Numbered from the stretch's first letter, positions 1 through 8,767 are shown. The stretch is 36,420 bases of DNA from a bacterium (GCA_030704795.1 JAUYCZ010000028.1:147202-183621), one strand, 5' to 3'. The notes: generated from the sequence alone by a model not told the origin. Program-made: numbers and translations.

Positions 1-22
1 TTAATTTAGCAACAACTTCCAT
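1..22 (-). CDS. rplV: Ribosomal protein L22, first codons only (partial)
   Basis: Read on the minus strand, the first 22 bases begin with ATG and encode MEVVAKL before leaving the window. This matches the usual opening of bacterial L22, and L22 follows S19 in almost every S10 operon. The ATG sits one base after the S19 stop codon, typical of translational coupling. Only seven residues are visible, so the call rests on start sequence plus gene order. Confidence is moderate. Confidence 0.6.
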
Positions 23-23
23 G

Positions 24-368
24 TTAAGGTTTTTTTGTTTCTGGAGCATTTTTAACTGCGCTCACTTTGGCCGCCTCGGTTTCAACTGCCTTGGCCTCAA
101 CCTCTCTTTGCATCCTACCGCCGTGACGAGAAAATTTGGTTGTCGGTGAAAATTCGCCTAGCCGATGGCCAACCATTTCTTCGGTGGCATAAACTGGGAT
201 GAATTCCTTGCCATTATGAACGCCAAAGGTAAAACCAATCATCTCCGGGGTAATGGTACAGCCTCTAGACCAAGTCTTGATGATTTCCTTAGATCCCGAC
301 TTCAATTTCTTGATTTTCTCTATTAATTTTGGGTCAATGTAAGGACCCTTTTTGAGCGATCTTGACAT
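24..368 (-). CDS. rpsS: 30S ribosomal protein S19
   Basis: S19 binds 16S rRNA in the head of the small subunit together with S13. The 114-residue protein opens with [12 protein letters not shown], the family signature, and carries the conserved [18 protein letters not shown] segment near residues 67-84. The family is usually about 92 residues; the extra 20 or so form an Ala/Lys/Glu-rich tail after the conserved core, probably disordered. It lies between L2 and L22 as in the standard S10 operon. The start ATG is 5 bases from the L2 stop. Confidence 0.97.
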   Translation of the reverse strand: MSRSLKKGPYIDPKLIEKIKKLKSGSKEIIKTWSRGCTITPEMIGFTFGVHNGKEFIPVYATEEMVGHRLGEFSPTTKFSRHGGRMQREVEAKAVETEAAKVSAVKNAPETKKP

Positions 369-373
369 GGTGA

Positions 374-1150
374 TTACTTTTTCTTTCTTCTTTGTAAAAT
401 AAACTTATCTGTCCACTTACTTCTTCTGGTCTTGACTCCTTTGGCAGGCTTTCCCCAGGGAGTTTTTGGGTATTTCAAACCGATTGGGGTTTTGCCTTCA
501 CCGCCGCCGTGGGGATGATCAACCGGATTCATGGCCGTGCCTCGAACGGTGGGCCTGACACCCCGCCAACGATTGGCTCCGGCTTTGCCAATATCCTCAA
601 ACATATGTTCTGAATGAGAAACCGTACCAATGGTGGCAAAGCAGTTTCCGGAGATTTTCCTCACTTCTCCCGAAGGCATGACCAACTGTGTTTCTCCGCT
701 GTCTTGAGCCAAAACCTTGGCGCTATTGCCCGCGGATCTGACTAATTTGCCGCCCCGATTGGGCTCTAATTCAATATTGAAAACCATGATGCCGACCGGC
801 ACATTTTTCAGTCTCAAACGATTGCCAGACTTTATTTCGGCCTGGTCCGCGACAATCACTTCGTCTCCGGGTTTTAAATCCTGAGGAGCAATGACATAGC
901 GACGGTCTTTGTCTGAATATTCCAAAAGAGCGATATAGGCGGTGCGGAAAGGATCATATTCTATGGATAAAACCTGGGCAGGCTGATTAATTTTTTCCTG
1001 GCCAAAGTCCAAAAGACGATAGAGCTTCTTGGCTCCGCCGCCGCGATGACGGACAGTGATGCGGCCCGAATTGCCACGACCGCCTTTCTTCTTGATGAAT
1101 TCCAAAAGTCTCTTTTCCGGTTTGTTTTTTGATAATATCGTCTTGATCAT
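374..1150 (-). CDS. rplB: 50S ribosomal protein L2
   Basis: L2 is a primary 23S rRNA binding protein near the peptidyl transferase centre. The 258-residue product has the [19 protein letters not shown] block near the N-terminus and the [12 protein letters not shown] motif near residue 208 that contains the functionally important histidine. E. coli L2 is about 273 residues. The N-terminal 15 or so residues before the KKGGR block are missing, so the leading extension that contacts rRNA is shortened. It follows L23 with a 5-base gap. Confidence 0.97.
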   Translation of the reverse strand: MIKTILSKNKPEKRLLEFIKKKGGRGNSGRITVRHRGGGAKKLYRLLDFGQEKINQPAQVLSIEYDPFRTAYIALLEYSDKDRRYVIAPQDLKPGDEVIVADQAEIKSGNRLRLKNVPVGIMVFNIELEPNRGGKLVRSAGNSAKVLAQDSGETQLVMPSGEVRKISGNCFATIGTVSHSEHMFEDIGKAGANRWRGVRPTVRGTAMNPVDHPHGGGEGKTPIGLKYPKTPWGKPAKGVKTRRSKWTDKFILQRRKKK

Positions 1151-1155
1151 GATGA

Positions 1156-1557
1156 TTAAACCGTGATGGCTTCAATCTTCTGTCCTTTTTTAATCTGAAC
1201 AATGGCTTTTTTGTAGCCCTTCTTCCAGCCCTGTGTTTTGCCCAGTCTTCTCTGCTTGGCCGGCACATTGATAACCCTGACGCCGATGACCTTGACACGG
1301 TAAAGGCTTTCGATGGCTTTCTTAATTTCGATCTTATTGGCCTTGGAAAAAACCTTAAAAACGTATTGATTATCACTGGAAAGCAGGGTGGCCTTTTCGG
1401 TAATGTGGGGCGAGGTTAAAACCAAGGCGCTTTCGATCCCCTTTGACTTTAGGAGAACTGCCCGAGGTTTTTCCACGAGTTTTTCAGTGGGTGAAACTTT
1501 TTTCACCTCAACTTTTTCGAGTCTTTCCTTTTTTTTAAAAATTCCTTTGAAAACCAT
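1156..1557 (-). CDS. rplW: 50S ribosomal protein L23
   Basis: L23 sits at the exit of the peptide tunnel and forms part of the docking site for trigger factor and SRP. The C-terminal 95 residues match the family (ITEKATLLSSDNQYVFKV, then the basic KRRLGKTQGWKKGYKKAIV loop). An N-terminal extension of about 35 Lys/Glu-rich residues precedes it; such extensions occur in CPR L23. I chose the ATG at 1557, which follows the L4 stop. An in-frame TTG at 1599 would add 14 residues and overlap L4 by 20 bases; neither start has a clear ribosome binding site. Confidence 0.93.
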   Translation of the reverse strand: MVFKGIFKKKERLEKVEVKKVSPTEKLVEKPRAVLLKSKGIESALVLTSPHITEKATLLSSDNQYVFKVFSKANKIEIKKAIESLYRVKVIGVRVINVPAKQRRLGKTQGWKKGYKKAIVQIKKGQKIEAITV

Positions 1558-1579
1558 ACTGGTTAATTTACTCAACTTG

Positions 1580-2254
1580 TTAGGTTTGCTCGCTCTCAAT
1601 GACTTCGTCCTTTTGTGAAAATAACTTCTTCAAAGAGGAAATCGTTTCCTTGGTCATTATTAAATTCTTAAAAGAAAGTATTTTCAGAGCATTAATATTC
1701 CGAGCTTCAATCGTCTCGACGTCGGATAAATTATGAGTAGCCCTGATTATCTTTTCGTCTTTATAGGGCAGGATAAAAAGGAGGCTGCCTTTCTTTAAAC
1801 TCGCCACTTTTGATCTTAATCCTTGGATCATTTTGGCCATTTCTCTGGTCTTCGCCTCTTCCACCTTTAAACCATCGAGGACCACCAATTCCTGTTCCTT
1901 GGCCTTGCCCGAAAGCGTCATCAAAAGGGCTTTCCTGGCCATTTTTCTGTTGATCTTCTGCTTGTAAACCTTGTCTTTAGTTGGTCCGAAGGTGACTCCC
2001 CCGCCTCGCCATAAGGGCGACCGGATCGAAGCGTGTCTGGCCCGACCGGTTCCTTTCTGACGCCAGGGTTTTTTGCCGCCGCCCCGAACTTCGCTTCGGG
2101 TCTTGGTGTGAGCTGTTCCCTGACGCTGATTAGCCATTTGCGAACGAACGACCTGATGCAATAAATCAGAATTGACCTTGACCTCAAAGATAGCCTTGGG
2201 CAGTAAGGTTTTTCCCGTTTCTTCTCCGCTTTGATTGTAAACTTTAATAAACAT
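1580..2254 (-). CDS. rplD: 50S ribosomal protein L4
   Basis: L4 is an early-assembly 23S rRNA binding protein whose loop lines the exit tunnel. The 224-residue product contains the conserved loop signature GGGKKPWRQKGTGRARHASI near residues 58-77 and the following SPLWRGGGVTFGP. Length is normal. The start codon overlaps the L3 stop (TAATG), so translation is probably coupled. In E. coli L4 also represses the S10 operon, but nothing in this sequence shows that such a leader exists here. Confidence 0.97.
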   Translation of the reverse strand: MFIKVYNQSGEETGKTLLPKAIFEVKVNSDLLHQVVRSQMANQRQGTAHTKTRSEVRGGGKKPWRQKGTGRARHASIRSPLWRGGGVTFGPTKDKVYKQKINRKMARKALLMTLSGKAKEQELVVLDGLKVEEAKTREMAKMIQGLRSKVASLKKGSLLFILPYKDEKIIRATHNLSDVETIEARNINALKILSFKNLIMTKETISSLKKLFSQKDEVIESEQT

Positions 2255-2856
2255 TAGCCTCTAATTTCCAGCAAGGTGCCTCTTCTTCCGGGAATCGCTC
2301 CTTTGATGGCCATAATATTATTCTCTTTATCAATCTTAGCGATTTTCAGGTTCTTGACGCTGACTCGTTCCGCTCCCAGCCGGCCCGACATTTTTCTGCC
2401 TTTTCTGACACGGCCCGGCCCGGAAGAACCAACAGACCCGAGGGTCCGTAATTCGTGCTTCTGGCCGTGAGTGGCGGAAAGCCGGCCATGAAATCCCCAG
2501 ATCTTGACGGCGCCCTGATAGCCTTTGCCTTTGGAGATTCCGGCAACAATAATCTTGTCGCCTTCGTTAAAAATGCCCGCTTGGAGCGTATCTCCCGGCT
2601 TGTAATTCTCTAAATCCTCTTTTTTGACCAGAAATTCCCGTAAATAGCGGAATTCTTTTCCTTTCTGCGTCTTTTTAATTTTCTTTGTTTTAGTTATTTT
2701 TTCTAAGCCCAGCTGAACGGAACAATAGCCGTCTTTCTCCATATTTTTAACCTGAGTGATCTCGCAGGGCTCCACCTCAACCAAAGTCACGGGAATGGCT
2801 TTCCCTTCAGAAAATACCTGGGTCATGGTGATTTTTTTACCCAGCAAGAATTTCAT
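2254..2856 (-). CDS. rplC: 50S ribosomal protein L3
   Basis: L3 is one of the first proteins to assemble on 23S rRNA and reaches toward the peptidyl transferase centre. The protein has 200 residues, close to the usual 205-210. It opens with MKFLLGKKITMTQVF and carries the GKGYQGAVKIWGFHG and THGQKHELRTLGSVGSS segments expected of the family. It is the first gene after a 193-base gap separating it from rpsJ, which contains two hairpins and a palindromic repeat. Confidence 0.97.
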   Translation of the reverse strand: MKFLLGKKITMTQVFSEGKAIPVTLVEVEPCEITQVKNMEKDGYCSVQLGLEKITKTKKIKKTQKGKEFRYLREFLVKKEDLENYKPGDTLQAGIFNEGDKIIVAGISKGKGYQGAVKIWGFHGRLSATHGQKHELRTLGSVGSSGPGRVRKGRKMSGRLGAERVSVKNLKIAKIDKENNIMAIKGAIPGRRGTLLEIRG

Positions 2857-2882
2857 GGCTTAATTTAGGATGGGGAACCAAA

Positions 2883-2901
2883 AATCGGGCATAGCCCGAT
2901 T
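2883..2901. repeat. Short inverted repeat between rplC and rpsJ
   Basis: Perfect 8-base arms AATCGGGC / GCCCGATT with a 3-base loop. A related hairpin with arms AATCGGAC / GTCCGATT lies at 3028-3050, and a third similar one at 32914-32928. There is no clear T-run on either strand, so a terminator role is uncertain. Confidence 0.55.
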
Positions 2902-2961
2902 CAGTCTTGGCTATTTGAAAATGTCTCTTTTTAACTTTTAATTGATCTTCCCGTCATAGTG

Positions 2962-2983
2962 ACCTCGCCCTAGCGAGGCTAAG
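2962..2983 (+). repeat. Dispersed palindromic repeat, copy 1
   Basis: A 22-base intergenic element containing CCTCGCCCTAGCGAGG followed by CTAAG. The same 22 bases occur exactly, in reverse orientation, at 23829-23850. A one-mismatch copy lies at 12687-12706, and a related copy with a different hairpin loop at 25221-25249. All four are between genes. Confidence 0.7.
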
Positions 2984-3027
2984 CTTTGCTTATACTAAAT
3001 CAAATTTTGATAGCGGTCAAGACCGAA

Positions 3028-3050
3028 AATCGGACATCGCACGTCCGATT
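3028..3050. repeat. Inverted repeat abutting the rpsJ stop codon
   Basis: Arms AATCGGAC / GTCCGATT with a 7-base loop, ending on the first base of the rpsJ stop codon. It may stabilise the mRNA 3' end or slow transcription between rpsJ and rplC. The flank is AT-rich on the rplC side but has no long T-run. Confidence 0.5.
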
Positions 3051-3394
3051 CACATCTTAATCTCGATATCAACCCCCGTCGGCAGATTGAGGTTGGTCAG
3101 GGCGTCGATGATCTTTTGATTAGGCTCTAAGATATCAATCAGCCTCTTGTGAACCCTCATTTCGAACTGCTCGCGGCTGTCTTTGTGGACGAACGAAGAA
3201 CGGTTAACCGTGTATTTCCTAATTTCCGTTGGTAAAGGAACCGGCCCTAAAACCTGAACACCAAATCGGGCCGCAGTATCAACGATCTGACGGCAGCTCG
3301 CATCAAGAATTTTGTGATCGTAGGCGCGCAATCGAATACGGAGTTTAGTCACCTCAATCTCTGCTTTTTCTGGAGTCTTGGTTTTAGTTGCCAT
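3050..3394 (-). CDS. rpsJ: 30S ribosomal protein S10
   Basis: S10 is part of the small-subunit head; in E. coli it also works as NusE in antitermination. The 114-residue product has the family pattern: [14 protein letters not shown]-like opening (here [14 protein letters not shown]), then [21 protein letters not shown] and [13 protein letters not shown] 12-residue Lys/Glu/Thr-rich extension precedes the core. It lies 42 bases after the tuf stop, so it is probably transcribed with the str genes. Confidence 0.97.
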   Translation of the reverse strand: MATKTKTPEKAEIEVTKLRIRLRAYDHKILDASCRQIVDTAARFGVQVLGPVPLPTEIRKYTVNRSSFVHKDSREQFEMRVHKRLIDILEPNQKIIDALTNLNLPTGVDIEIKM

Positions 3395-3436
3395 CTCGGA
3401 ATTTTCTCGAAACTATTTTAAGATAATAACTTTTGA

Positions 3437-4636
3437 CTAAACGTTAATTTTCGCCACCACGCCGGCACCAACGGTCTTGCCTCCTTCTCTGATAGCAAAC
3501 CTTTGTTTCTCTTCCATCGCCACCGGCACAATTAACTTCACTTTGACATTAACCGTATCGCCGGGCATGACCATTTCCGTTCCGGCGGGTAAAGCCACAT
3601 CACCCGTCACGTCGGTTGTCTTGAAATAAAATTGAGGTTTGTAACCGGTAAAGAAAGGGGTGTGTCGGCCACCTTCTTCCTTAGTCAAGATGTAAACCTC
3701 GGCATCAAATTCTGTGTGAGGCGCAATCGTGCCGGGAGCGGCCAAAATCTGACCGCGTTCCACCTCTTCTTTCTTTAATCCTCTCAAGAGAATGCCCACA
3801 TTGTCTCCGGCCCGACCCTCATCAAGAATCTTATTAAACATCTCGATACTGACGGCGGTTGTCTTGACCGTTGGCCTCAGTCCCAATAATTCCACCTCAT
3901 CATTAGCACGAATAATGCCTCTTTCCACCCGTCCCGTGGCCACCGTTCCCCGACCCTCAATGGTAAAGATGTCTTCAATGGCCATTAAAAATGGTTTGTC
4001 CACCTCCCGAGAAGGTTCGGGAATGGCGTCATCCAGGGCTTGAACCAAGTCCAAAATTCCCTTGACCCATTGATCATCAGCCGAAGTGGCTTCCAGGGCC
4101 TTTAAGGCCGAGCCGCGAATAATGGGAATGGTATCGCCGGGATAACCATACTTCTTCAATAATTCTCGGACTTCTGATTCCACTAAATCAATAATCTCCG
4201 GATCATCCACCGCGTCGACTTTGTTCAAAAAGACGACCAAAGCGGGCAAGCCTACCTGGCGAGCCAAAAGGAGGTGCTCTCTGGTTTGAGGCATCGGGCC
4301 ATCGGGAGCAGAGACGACCAAAATGGCGCCATCCATTTGAGCCGCTCCGGTGATCATGTTTTTGATGTAGTCGGCGTGTCCCGGACAATCAATGTGAGCG
4401 TAATGACGATTGGCCGATTCGTATTCAACGTGACAAACATTGATCGTCACGCCACGGGCTCTTTCTTCCGGAGCCGAATCGATTTCATTAACGCCTTTTT
4501 CCGACGCCTTAAAACCCTTCAGTTTTAAAGTCTTAAGGATGGCGGCGGTTAAAGTTGTCTTACCATGGTCAACGTGCCCAATGGTACCCACATTAACGTG
4601 AGGCTTTGTCCTCTCGAACTTTGCTTTTTCTGCCAT
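3437..4636 (-). CDS. tuf: Elongation factor Tu
   Basis: EF-Tu is the GTPase that delivers aminoacyl-tRNA to the ribosome. The 399-residue protein has normal length. G1 is GHVDHGKT (residues 20-27), G3 is DCPGHADY, and G4 is the canonical NKVD. Domains 2 and 3 follow, with [13 protein letters not shown] and the C-terminal [12 protein letters not shown]. The intact NKVD here contrasts with the altered motif in EF-G next door. Only one tuf copy is visible. Confidence 0.98.
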   Translation of the reverse strand: MAEKAKFERTKPHVNVGTIGHVDHGKTTLTAAILKTLKLKGFKASEKGVNEIDSAPEERARGVTINVCHVEYESANRHYAHIDCPGHADYIKNMITGAAQMDGAILVVSAPDGPMPQTREHLLLARQVGLPALVVFLNKVDAVDDPEIIDLVESEVRELLKKYGYPGDTIPIIRGSALKALEATSADDQWVKGILDLVQALDDAIPEPSREVDKPFLMAIEDIFTIEGRGTVATGRVERGIIRANDEVELLGLRPTVKTTAVSIEMFNKILDEGRAGDNVGILLRGLKKEEVERGQILAAPGTIAPHTEFDAEVYILTKEEGGRHTPFFTGYKPQFYFKTTDVTGDVALPAGTEMVMPGDTVNVKVKLIVPVAMEEKQRFAIREGGKTVGAGVVAKINV

Positions 4637-4710
4637 GTTTTTTACTGTAAACCTTTAATGTTATTATCTGCTTATTTTAGACTAACTGGTTGAAAAGAAA
4701 ATGTCAAACC

Positions 4711-6819
4711 TTATTTTCTTTTCCCCTCAATGATTTCCTGAGCAATATTATTTGGCACTTCCTGGTAGTGGGAAAATTCCATGGTGAAAGTTCCCCGGCC
4801 TTCGGTCAAAGATCTCAAGGCCGTCGCATAGCCAAACATTTCAGATAAAGGAACCGTACCATCAATAATCTTTGAGTCAAGCCGGTCCGAAGTCTCTTTA
4901 ATCTGACCCCGGCGGCCATTGAAGTTGCCAATGACTTCGCTGAAAGATTTCTGCGGACAAACAATTTCAATCTTCATGATCGGCTCCAGGAGAACGGCCT
5001 TGGCTCTTTTGGCCCCATCTCGTATGGCTTGAATCGCCGCAATCTTAAAGGCCAGTTCCGAAGAGTCAACTTCATGGAAAGAACCGTCATAAAGAGTCAC
5101 CTCCGTATCCACCATGGGATAACCCGCCACCACGCCTTTTTCCATCGCTTCTTTGACGCCTTTTTCCACGGCCGGAATAAATTCATGAGGAATGGTGCCG
5201 CCCCTGATTTCATTGATAAACTCAAAACCCGTGCCCCTCTCCTTCGGCTTCAGTTTCAACCAAACATGACCATATTGGCCTCGGCCACCAGACTGCTTGA
5301 CATACTTACCCTCGACATCCGCCTCGCCCTTAATCGTTTCCTTATAGGCGACCTGGGGTCGGCCGACATTAGCCTCGACGCTAAACTCTCTTTTCATTCG
5401 ATCAACAATGATTTCCAAATGCAGTTCGCCCATGCCGGAAATGATGGTTTCTCCCGTTTCAATGTCGCCCCGCATCTTGAAGGTCGGATCTTCTTCGGTC
5501 AGTCTCCTTAAAGCCAAGCTCATTTTTTCCTGATCCGCCTTGGTCTTGGGCTCAATCCGGACCGAGATAACCGGTTCCGGGAAGATAATGGTTTCTAAAA
5601 CAATGGGATTATTTTCATCGCAAAGAGTGTGACCGGTGCCCGTGTTTTTTAAACCGATGGTGGCGCCGATTTCTCCGGCATAGATTTCCTCCACCTCTTC
5701 TCTTTCGTTGGCGTGCATTCTCAGAATCCGGCCGATTCTCTCTTTCTCGCCGGTGGTCGTGTTTAAAACATAGGAGCCGCGCGTCAGTTTTCCAGAATAA
5801 ACTCGGAAAAAGGTTAGCGTACCGACATAGGGATCCGCCGCGACCTTAAAGGCCAGAGAAGCAAAGGGCTCTTCGTCCGAAGTTTTTCTTTCGGTGGTCT
5901 GACCCGTCCGGGGATCAATCCCCTTGATGGGCGGCAGATCTAACGGCGAAGGCAGAAATTGAATAACCGCGTCTAAAATAGTCTCCGTGGTGGCCTTGCG
6001 ACCATCGCCCGCGAGAATCGGAAAGAACTGGCCGGAAAGAGTTGATTTTCTGATGCCGATTAAAAGCTCTTCATTGGTCAAAACGTTGTCCGAGAGGAAC
6101 TTTTCCATTAACTCATTGTCCGCCTCAATCGTTCTTTCAATTAACTGGCCGCGGTACTTTTCCACCAATTCCTTCATGTCGTCGGGAACCTCAACCTCTT
6201 TTAGGGAAAGCCCCTCGTCATCGGCATAGACATAGGCCTTCCGGGTAATTAAATCCACCACGCCCTTGAGAGTCCCCTCCTCTCCGATGGGCAGCTGGAT
6301 GGGCGAAGCATTGGGAGCCAATTTCTTCTGGATCGAATCCACGCTTTCATAGAAATCTCCACCCGTCAGATTAAGTTTGTTGATATAGCACATTCTGGCC
6401 ACCTGGTATTTATCGGCCTGGCGCCAAACGGTTTCTGACTGGGGCTGAACGCCTTCTTTGCCGTCAAAAATAACCACCGCTCCGTCCAAAACCCGGAGAG
6501 ATCTCTGAACCTCAGCCGTAAAATCAATGTGACCCGGCGTGTCAATAATATTGATGCGGAATTCGTCTTCGCCCAGAGGGCCAAAATCCATGGTCTTGGC
6601 TTTCCAAAAACAAGTCGTGGCGGCGGCGGTAATGGTAATGCCCCTCTCTCTTTCCTGGGCCATCCAATCCATTTGCGTATCGCCCCGATCAATATTGCCA
6701 ATTTTATGGGTTTTGCCCGTGTAATACAAAAGCGTCTCGGTCGTGGTGGTTTTCCCCGCATCAATGTGGGCGATAATCCCAATGTTTCTGACTCTTTCGA
6801 GTGGATAAAGTCGAGGCAT
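4711..6819 (-). CDS. fusA: Elongation factor G
   Basis: EF-G drives translocation of tRNA and mRNA using GTP. The 702-residue product has G1 AHIDAGKTTTTE, switch II DTPGHIDF and all five domains to the C-terminal end. The striking point is G4: residues 147-150 read NKLN instead of NKxD, so the aspartate that normally recognises guanine is asparagine (codon AAT, complement of 6370-6372). I chose ATG 6819, one base after the S7 stop; a TTG at 6840 would add seven residues and overlap rpsG. The surrounding motif aligns unambiguously with E. coli EF-G. Confidence 0.97.
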   Translation of the reverse strand: MPRLYPLERVRNIGIIAHIDAGKTTTTETLLYYTGKTHKIGNIDRGDTQMDWMAQERERGITITAAATTCFWKAKTMDFGPLGEDEFRINIIDTPGHIDFTAEVQRSLRVLDGAVVIFDGKEGVQPQSETVWRQADKYQVARMCYINKLNLTGGDFYESVDSIQKKLAPNASPIQLPIGEEGTLKGVVDLITRKAYVYADDEGLSLKEVEVPDDMKELVEKYRGQLIERTIEADNELMEKFLSDNVLTNEELLIGIRKSTLSGQFFPILAGDGRKATTETILDAVIQFLPSPLDLPPIKGIDPRTGQTTERKTSDEEPFASLAFKVAADPYVGTLTFFRVYSGKLTRGSYVLNTTTGEKERIGRILRMHANEREEVEEIYAGEIGATIGLKNTGTGHTLCDENNPIVLETIIFPEPVISVRIEPKTKADQEKMSLALRRLTEEDPTFKMRGDIETGETIISGMGELHLEIIVDRMKREFSVEANVGRPQVAYKETIKGEADVEGKYVKQSGGRGQYGHVWLKLKPKERGTGFEFINEIRGGTIPHEFIPAVEKGVKEAMEKGVVAGYPMVDTEVTLYDGSFHEVDSSELAFKIAAIQAIRDGAKRAKAVLLEPIMKIEIVCPQKSFSEVIGNFNGRRGQIKETSDRLDSKIIDGTVPLSEMFGYATALRSLTEGRGTFTMEFSHYQEVPNNIAQEIIEGKRK

Positions 6820-6820
6820 T

Positions 6821-7285
6821 TTAACGAGCAAAATGGGCAAAGGCCCGATTGGCTTCGGCCATCCGGTGAGTGTCTGATTTCTTTTTCACGGCCGAACCGT
6901 CGTTGTTAAAGGCTAAAATTAATTCTTCGGCTAACTTTTCTCTCATCGGTTTTCCTTTCTTGGTTTTGGCCGCTTGAATAATCCAGCGCATGGCCAAAGC
7001 AATTTTGCGATCTCCCTTGACCTCAACCGGCACCTGATAAGTTGCTCCGCCCACTCTTTTTGGCCTAACTTCCAAGAGCGGAGCCGCATTGATTAAAGCT
7101 CCTTCAAAAACCTCGAGAGGTTCTTTCTTGGTCTTTTCTTTCATGATATCAAAAGCCTGATAAACGATTTTTGTGGCGATCGTTTTTTTGCCGCGACGCA
7201 TAACCTGATTGATTAATTTGCTCACCAGAACATTGTCATAAATAAAGTCTGGCTGAGTTTCGTGTCTTTTTATTTTTCCTCTCAT
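6821..7285 (-). CDS. rpsG: 30S ribosomal protein S7
   Basis: S7 is the primary assembly protein of the 30S head and contacts E-site tRNA. The 154-residue product has the family N-terminal region with [13 protein letters not shown] and the [11 protein letters not shown] segment. The C-terminal [20 protein letters not shown] helix is complete. Length is typical. It lies between S12 and EF-G with gaps of 8 and 1 bases, the standard str operon order. Confidence 0.97.
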   Translation of the reverse strand: MRGKIKRHETQPDFIYDNVLVSKLINQVMRRGKKTIATKIVYQAFDIMKEKTKKEPLEVFEGALINAAPLLEVRPKRVGGATYQVPVEVKGDRKIALAMRWIIQAAKTKKGKPMREKLAEELILAFNNDGSAVKKKSDTHRMAEANRAFAHFAR

Positions 7286-7293
7286 CGTAATTG

Positions 7294-7704
7294 TTATTTA
7301 GGTCTCTTTACGCCGTACTTTGATCTTTCCTGTTTCCGGCCTTCGACCCCGCTCGTATCCAGAATGCCTCGGACAATATGATATCGGACGCCGGGCAGAT
7401 CCTTGACCCTACCCCCGCGCAGCATCACCACCGAGTGCTCCTGGAGATTATGGCCCTCGCCCGGAATATAGGCGGTCACTTCCATGCCATTGGTTAAGCG
7501 AACCCGGGCGACTTTTCGCAAAGCCGAATTTGGCTTCCTCGGCGTGGTGGTAAAAACCTTGAGACAAACGCCTCTTTTAAAAGGGGAAAAATAGTCCTGA
7601 GGACGATTCTTCAAAACATTAAAACCATAAGTCAGGGCCGGGGTCTTGTCCTTATGAGTAGCTTTCTTTCTGCCCTTTTTTACTAATTGATGGATCGTTG
7701 GCAT
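7294..7704 (-). CDS. rpsL: 30S ribosomal protein S12
   Basis: S12 sits at the decoding centre. The 136-residue protein has [19 protein letters not shown] and [20 protein letters not shown], with the lysine of TTTPRKPNS conserved at the position where streptomycin resistance mutations arise in other bacteria. Between PALTYGF and KRGVCLKV there is an insertion of roughly 12-15 residues compared with E. coli S12. A similar insertion is common in CPR genomes. It is the first gene of the visible ribosomal operon. Confidence 0.97.
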   Translation of the reverse strand: MPTIHQLVKKGRKKATHKDKTPALTYGFNVLKNRPQDYFSPFKRGVCLKVFTTTPRKPNSALRKVARVRLTNGMEVTAYIPGEGHNLQEHSVVMLRGGRVKDLPGVRYHIVRGILDTSGVEGRKQERSKYGVKRPK

Positions 7705-7763
7705 AGTCAGAATTCAAAAATATTCAAAAACTTGATTAAACTTAACAAATCCTCAAAATAAAG

Positions 7764-8363
7764 TCAACCGACGAGAAAACGAAAAGCGGCAAAAACGAGA
7801 ATGTTCAAAAACTTGAAGCCGAAGAAAATGAAGAATAAAAGTAAAAACATTCCCCAGCGAGAGAGAAACTCCTTAACCTCCCAAAACCTGGCCGGCAGCA
7901 AAGAAAAAAGAATCTGCGAGCCGTCTAGGGGCGGAATCGGCACGAGATTAAAAAATCCCCACAAGAGGTTGTAAATGACAATAATCCCCAAAAGTTGGGA
8001 AAATTGCCCGGGAAACGAAAAAAACCTGATAATAAGCCCGAAAAAGATGGCCACCAAAAAGTTAGATAAGGGACCGGCCAAAGCCACTTTAAGCGTCCCC
8101 CACTTTTGATCGCGGAAGTTATAGGGATTGATGGGGACGGGTTTGGCCCAACCGAAAAGGGGTCCTTGTCCCAAGGTGGTGACATAGAGAATCAGGGGAA
8201 CCAGAACTGAGCCTAGAGGATCGAGATGCTTTAAGGGATTTAAAGACAACCGGCCTTCATCTTTGGCCGTGCTATCCCCCAACAGCAAAGCCACCCAGCC
8301 ATGAGAAACTTCGTGAAGAACCAGAGAAAAAAGCAAAACAATTAAGGTGAAAATTGTCAGCAT
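7764..8363 (-). CDS. Site-2-protease-type (M50) membrane metalloprotease
   Basis: This 199-residue polytopic membrane protein belongs to the small M50 family of intramembrane zinc peptidases. HEVSH at residues 17-21 supplies the two zinc histidines and catalytic glutamate, and the NLVPIPPLDG segment near residue 140 supplies the third zinc ligand aspartate. There are four or five hydrophobic segments and no PDZ domain, which places it with the short bacterial homologues rather than RseP. It lies 59 bases upstream of rpsL on the same strand and may share transcription. Substrate unknown. Confidence 0.9.
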   Translation of the reverse strand: MLTIFTLIVLLFSLVLHEVSHGWVALLLGDSTAKDEGRLSLNPLKHLDPLGSVLVPLILYVTTLGQGPLFGWAKPVPINPYNFRDQKWGTLKVALAGPLSNFLVAIFFGLIIRFFSFPGQFSQLLGIIVIYNLLWGFFNLVPIPPLDGSQILFSLLPARFWEVKEFLSRWGMFLLLFFIFFGFKFLNILVFAAFRFLVG

Positions 8364-8399
8364 GGATATATCTTACCCCAACGAAGTCAAAAATCCAAC

Positions 8400-8428
8400 T
8401 TGTAAAAATTATCGGTTCCTGATAAACT
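8400..8428 (+). promoter_or_regulatory. Probable promoter of rpmB
   Basis: A TTGTAA hexamer at 8400-8405, a 17-base spacer and TAAACT at 8423-8428 resemble a sigma-70 promoter. The start site would fall very close to the rpmB ATG at 8436, implying a leaderless or near-leaderless mRNA. No good Shine-Dalgarno sequence is present. Confidence 0.4.
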
Positions 8429-8435
8429 AGGTCAT

Positions 8436-8624
8436 ATGGCAAAAATTTGTTCAATCTGTGAAAAAACTTCCGTCATGGTTTGGCATCGGAAAAAGCTCCG
8501 CGGCCGATACAACCCCACCATCAAAAGAAGAAAATATCCCAATCTCCAATGGGTCAGGTTAGCTTCGGGAAAACGAGTCAAGGCCTGCGCCAAGTGCATC
8601 AAGGCGATGGCCAAAACCAAGTAG
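8436..8624 (+). CDS. rpmB: 50S ribosomal protein L28
   Basis: L28 is a small late-assembly 50S protein. The 62-residue product has the family core HRKKLRGRYNPTIKRRKYPN and the terminal KRVKACAKCIKAM. Two CxxC pairs (CSIC near residue 4 and CAKC near residue 51) indicate the zinc-binding form of L28. It is divergently oriented to the M50 gene and followed within eight bases by a tRNA gene. Confidence 0.95.
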   Translation: MAKICSICEKTSVMVWHRKKLRGRYNPTIKRRKYPNLQWVRLASGKRVKACAKCIKAMAKTK

Positions 8625-8631
8625 TTCTGCC

Positions 8632-8702
8632 CGGGCTGTAGTACAACAGTAGTATTTGCCCTTGGGGTGGGTAAGACCTGGGTGCAACTCCCAGCAGCCC
8701 GA
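8632..8702 (+). tRNA. tRNA-Pro (anticodon GGG)
   Basis: A 71-base cloverleaf folds completely by eye. The acceptor stem is CGGGCTG / CAGCCCG (8632-8638 with 8695-8701), with discriminator A8702 and no encoded CCA. The D stem is GTAC/GTAT, the anticodon stem TGCCC/GGGTA, and the loop TTGGGGT gives anticodon GGG at 8664-8666. The T stem is CTGGG/CCCAG. C1-G72, A73 and G37 all fit tRNA-Pro. Oddities: the D loop is only 7 bases (AACAGTA) without the GG pair, and the T loop TGCAACT has G where T55 is nearly universal. Confidence 0.85.
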
Positions 8703-8767
8703 CACTTCGACTTTGCTCAGTGCCTTCGGCCAAGACTTTTTGACTAATACTATTTAATTAAAAAAAC

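Noticed and set aside
987-2549. Open frames within the L2, L4 and L3 genes
   Set aside because: They are out of frame with conserved ribosomal proteins and show no independent family resemblance or start signals.
8436-8620. Minus-strand open frame antisense to rpmB
   Set aside because: L28 on the plus strand is a clear match with paired cysteines; the antisense frame has no resemblance to any family.
8703-8767. A CTTCGACTTTGCTCAGTG-like stretch after the tRNA as an attachment site or repeat
   Set aside because: It has no second copy in the window and only a weak hairpin. Similar strings are common around CPR genes.
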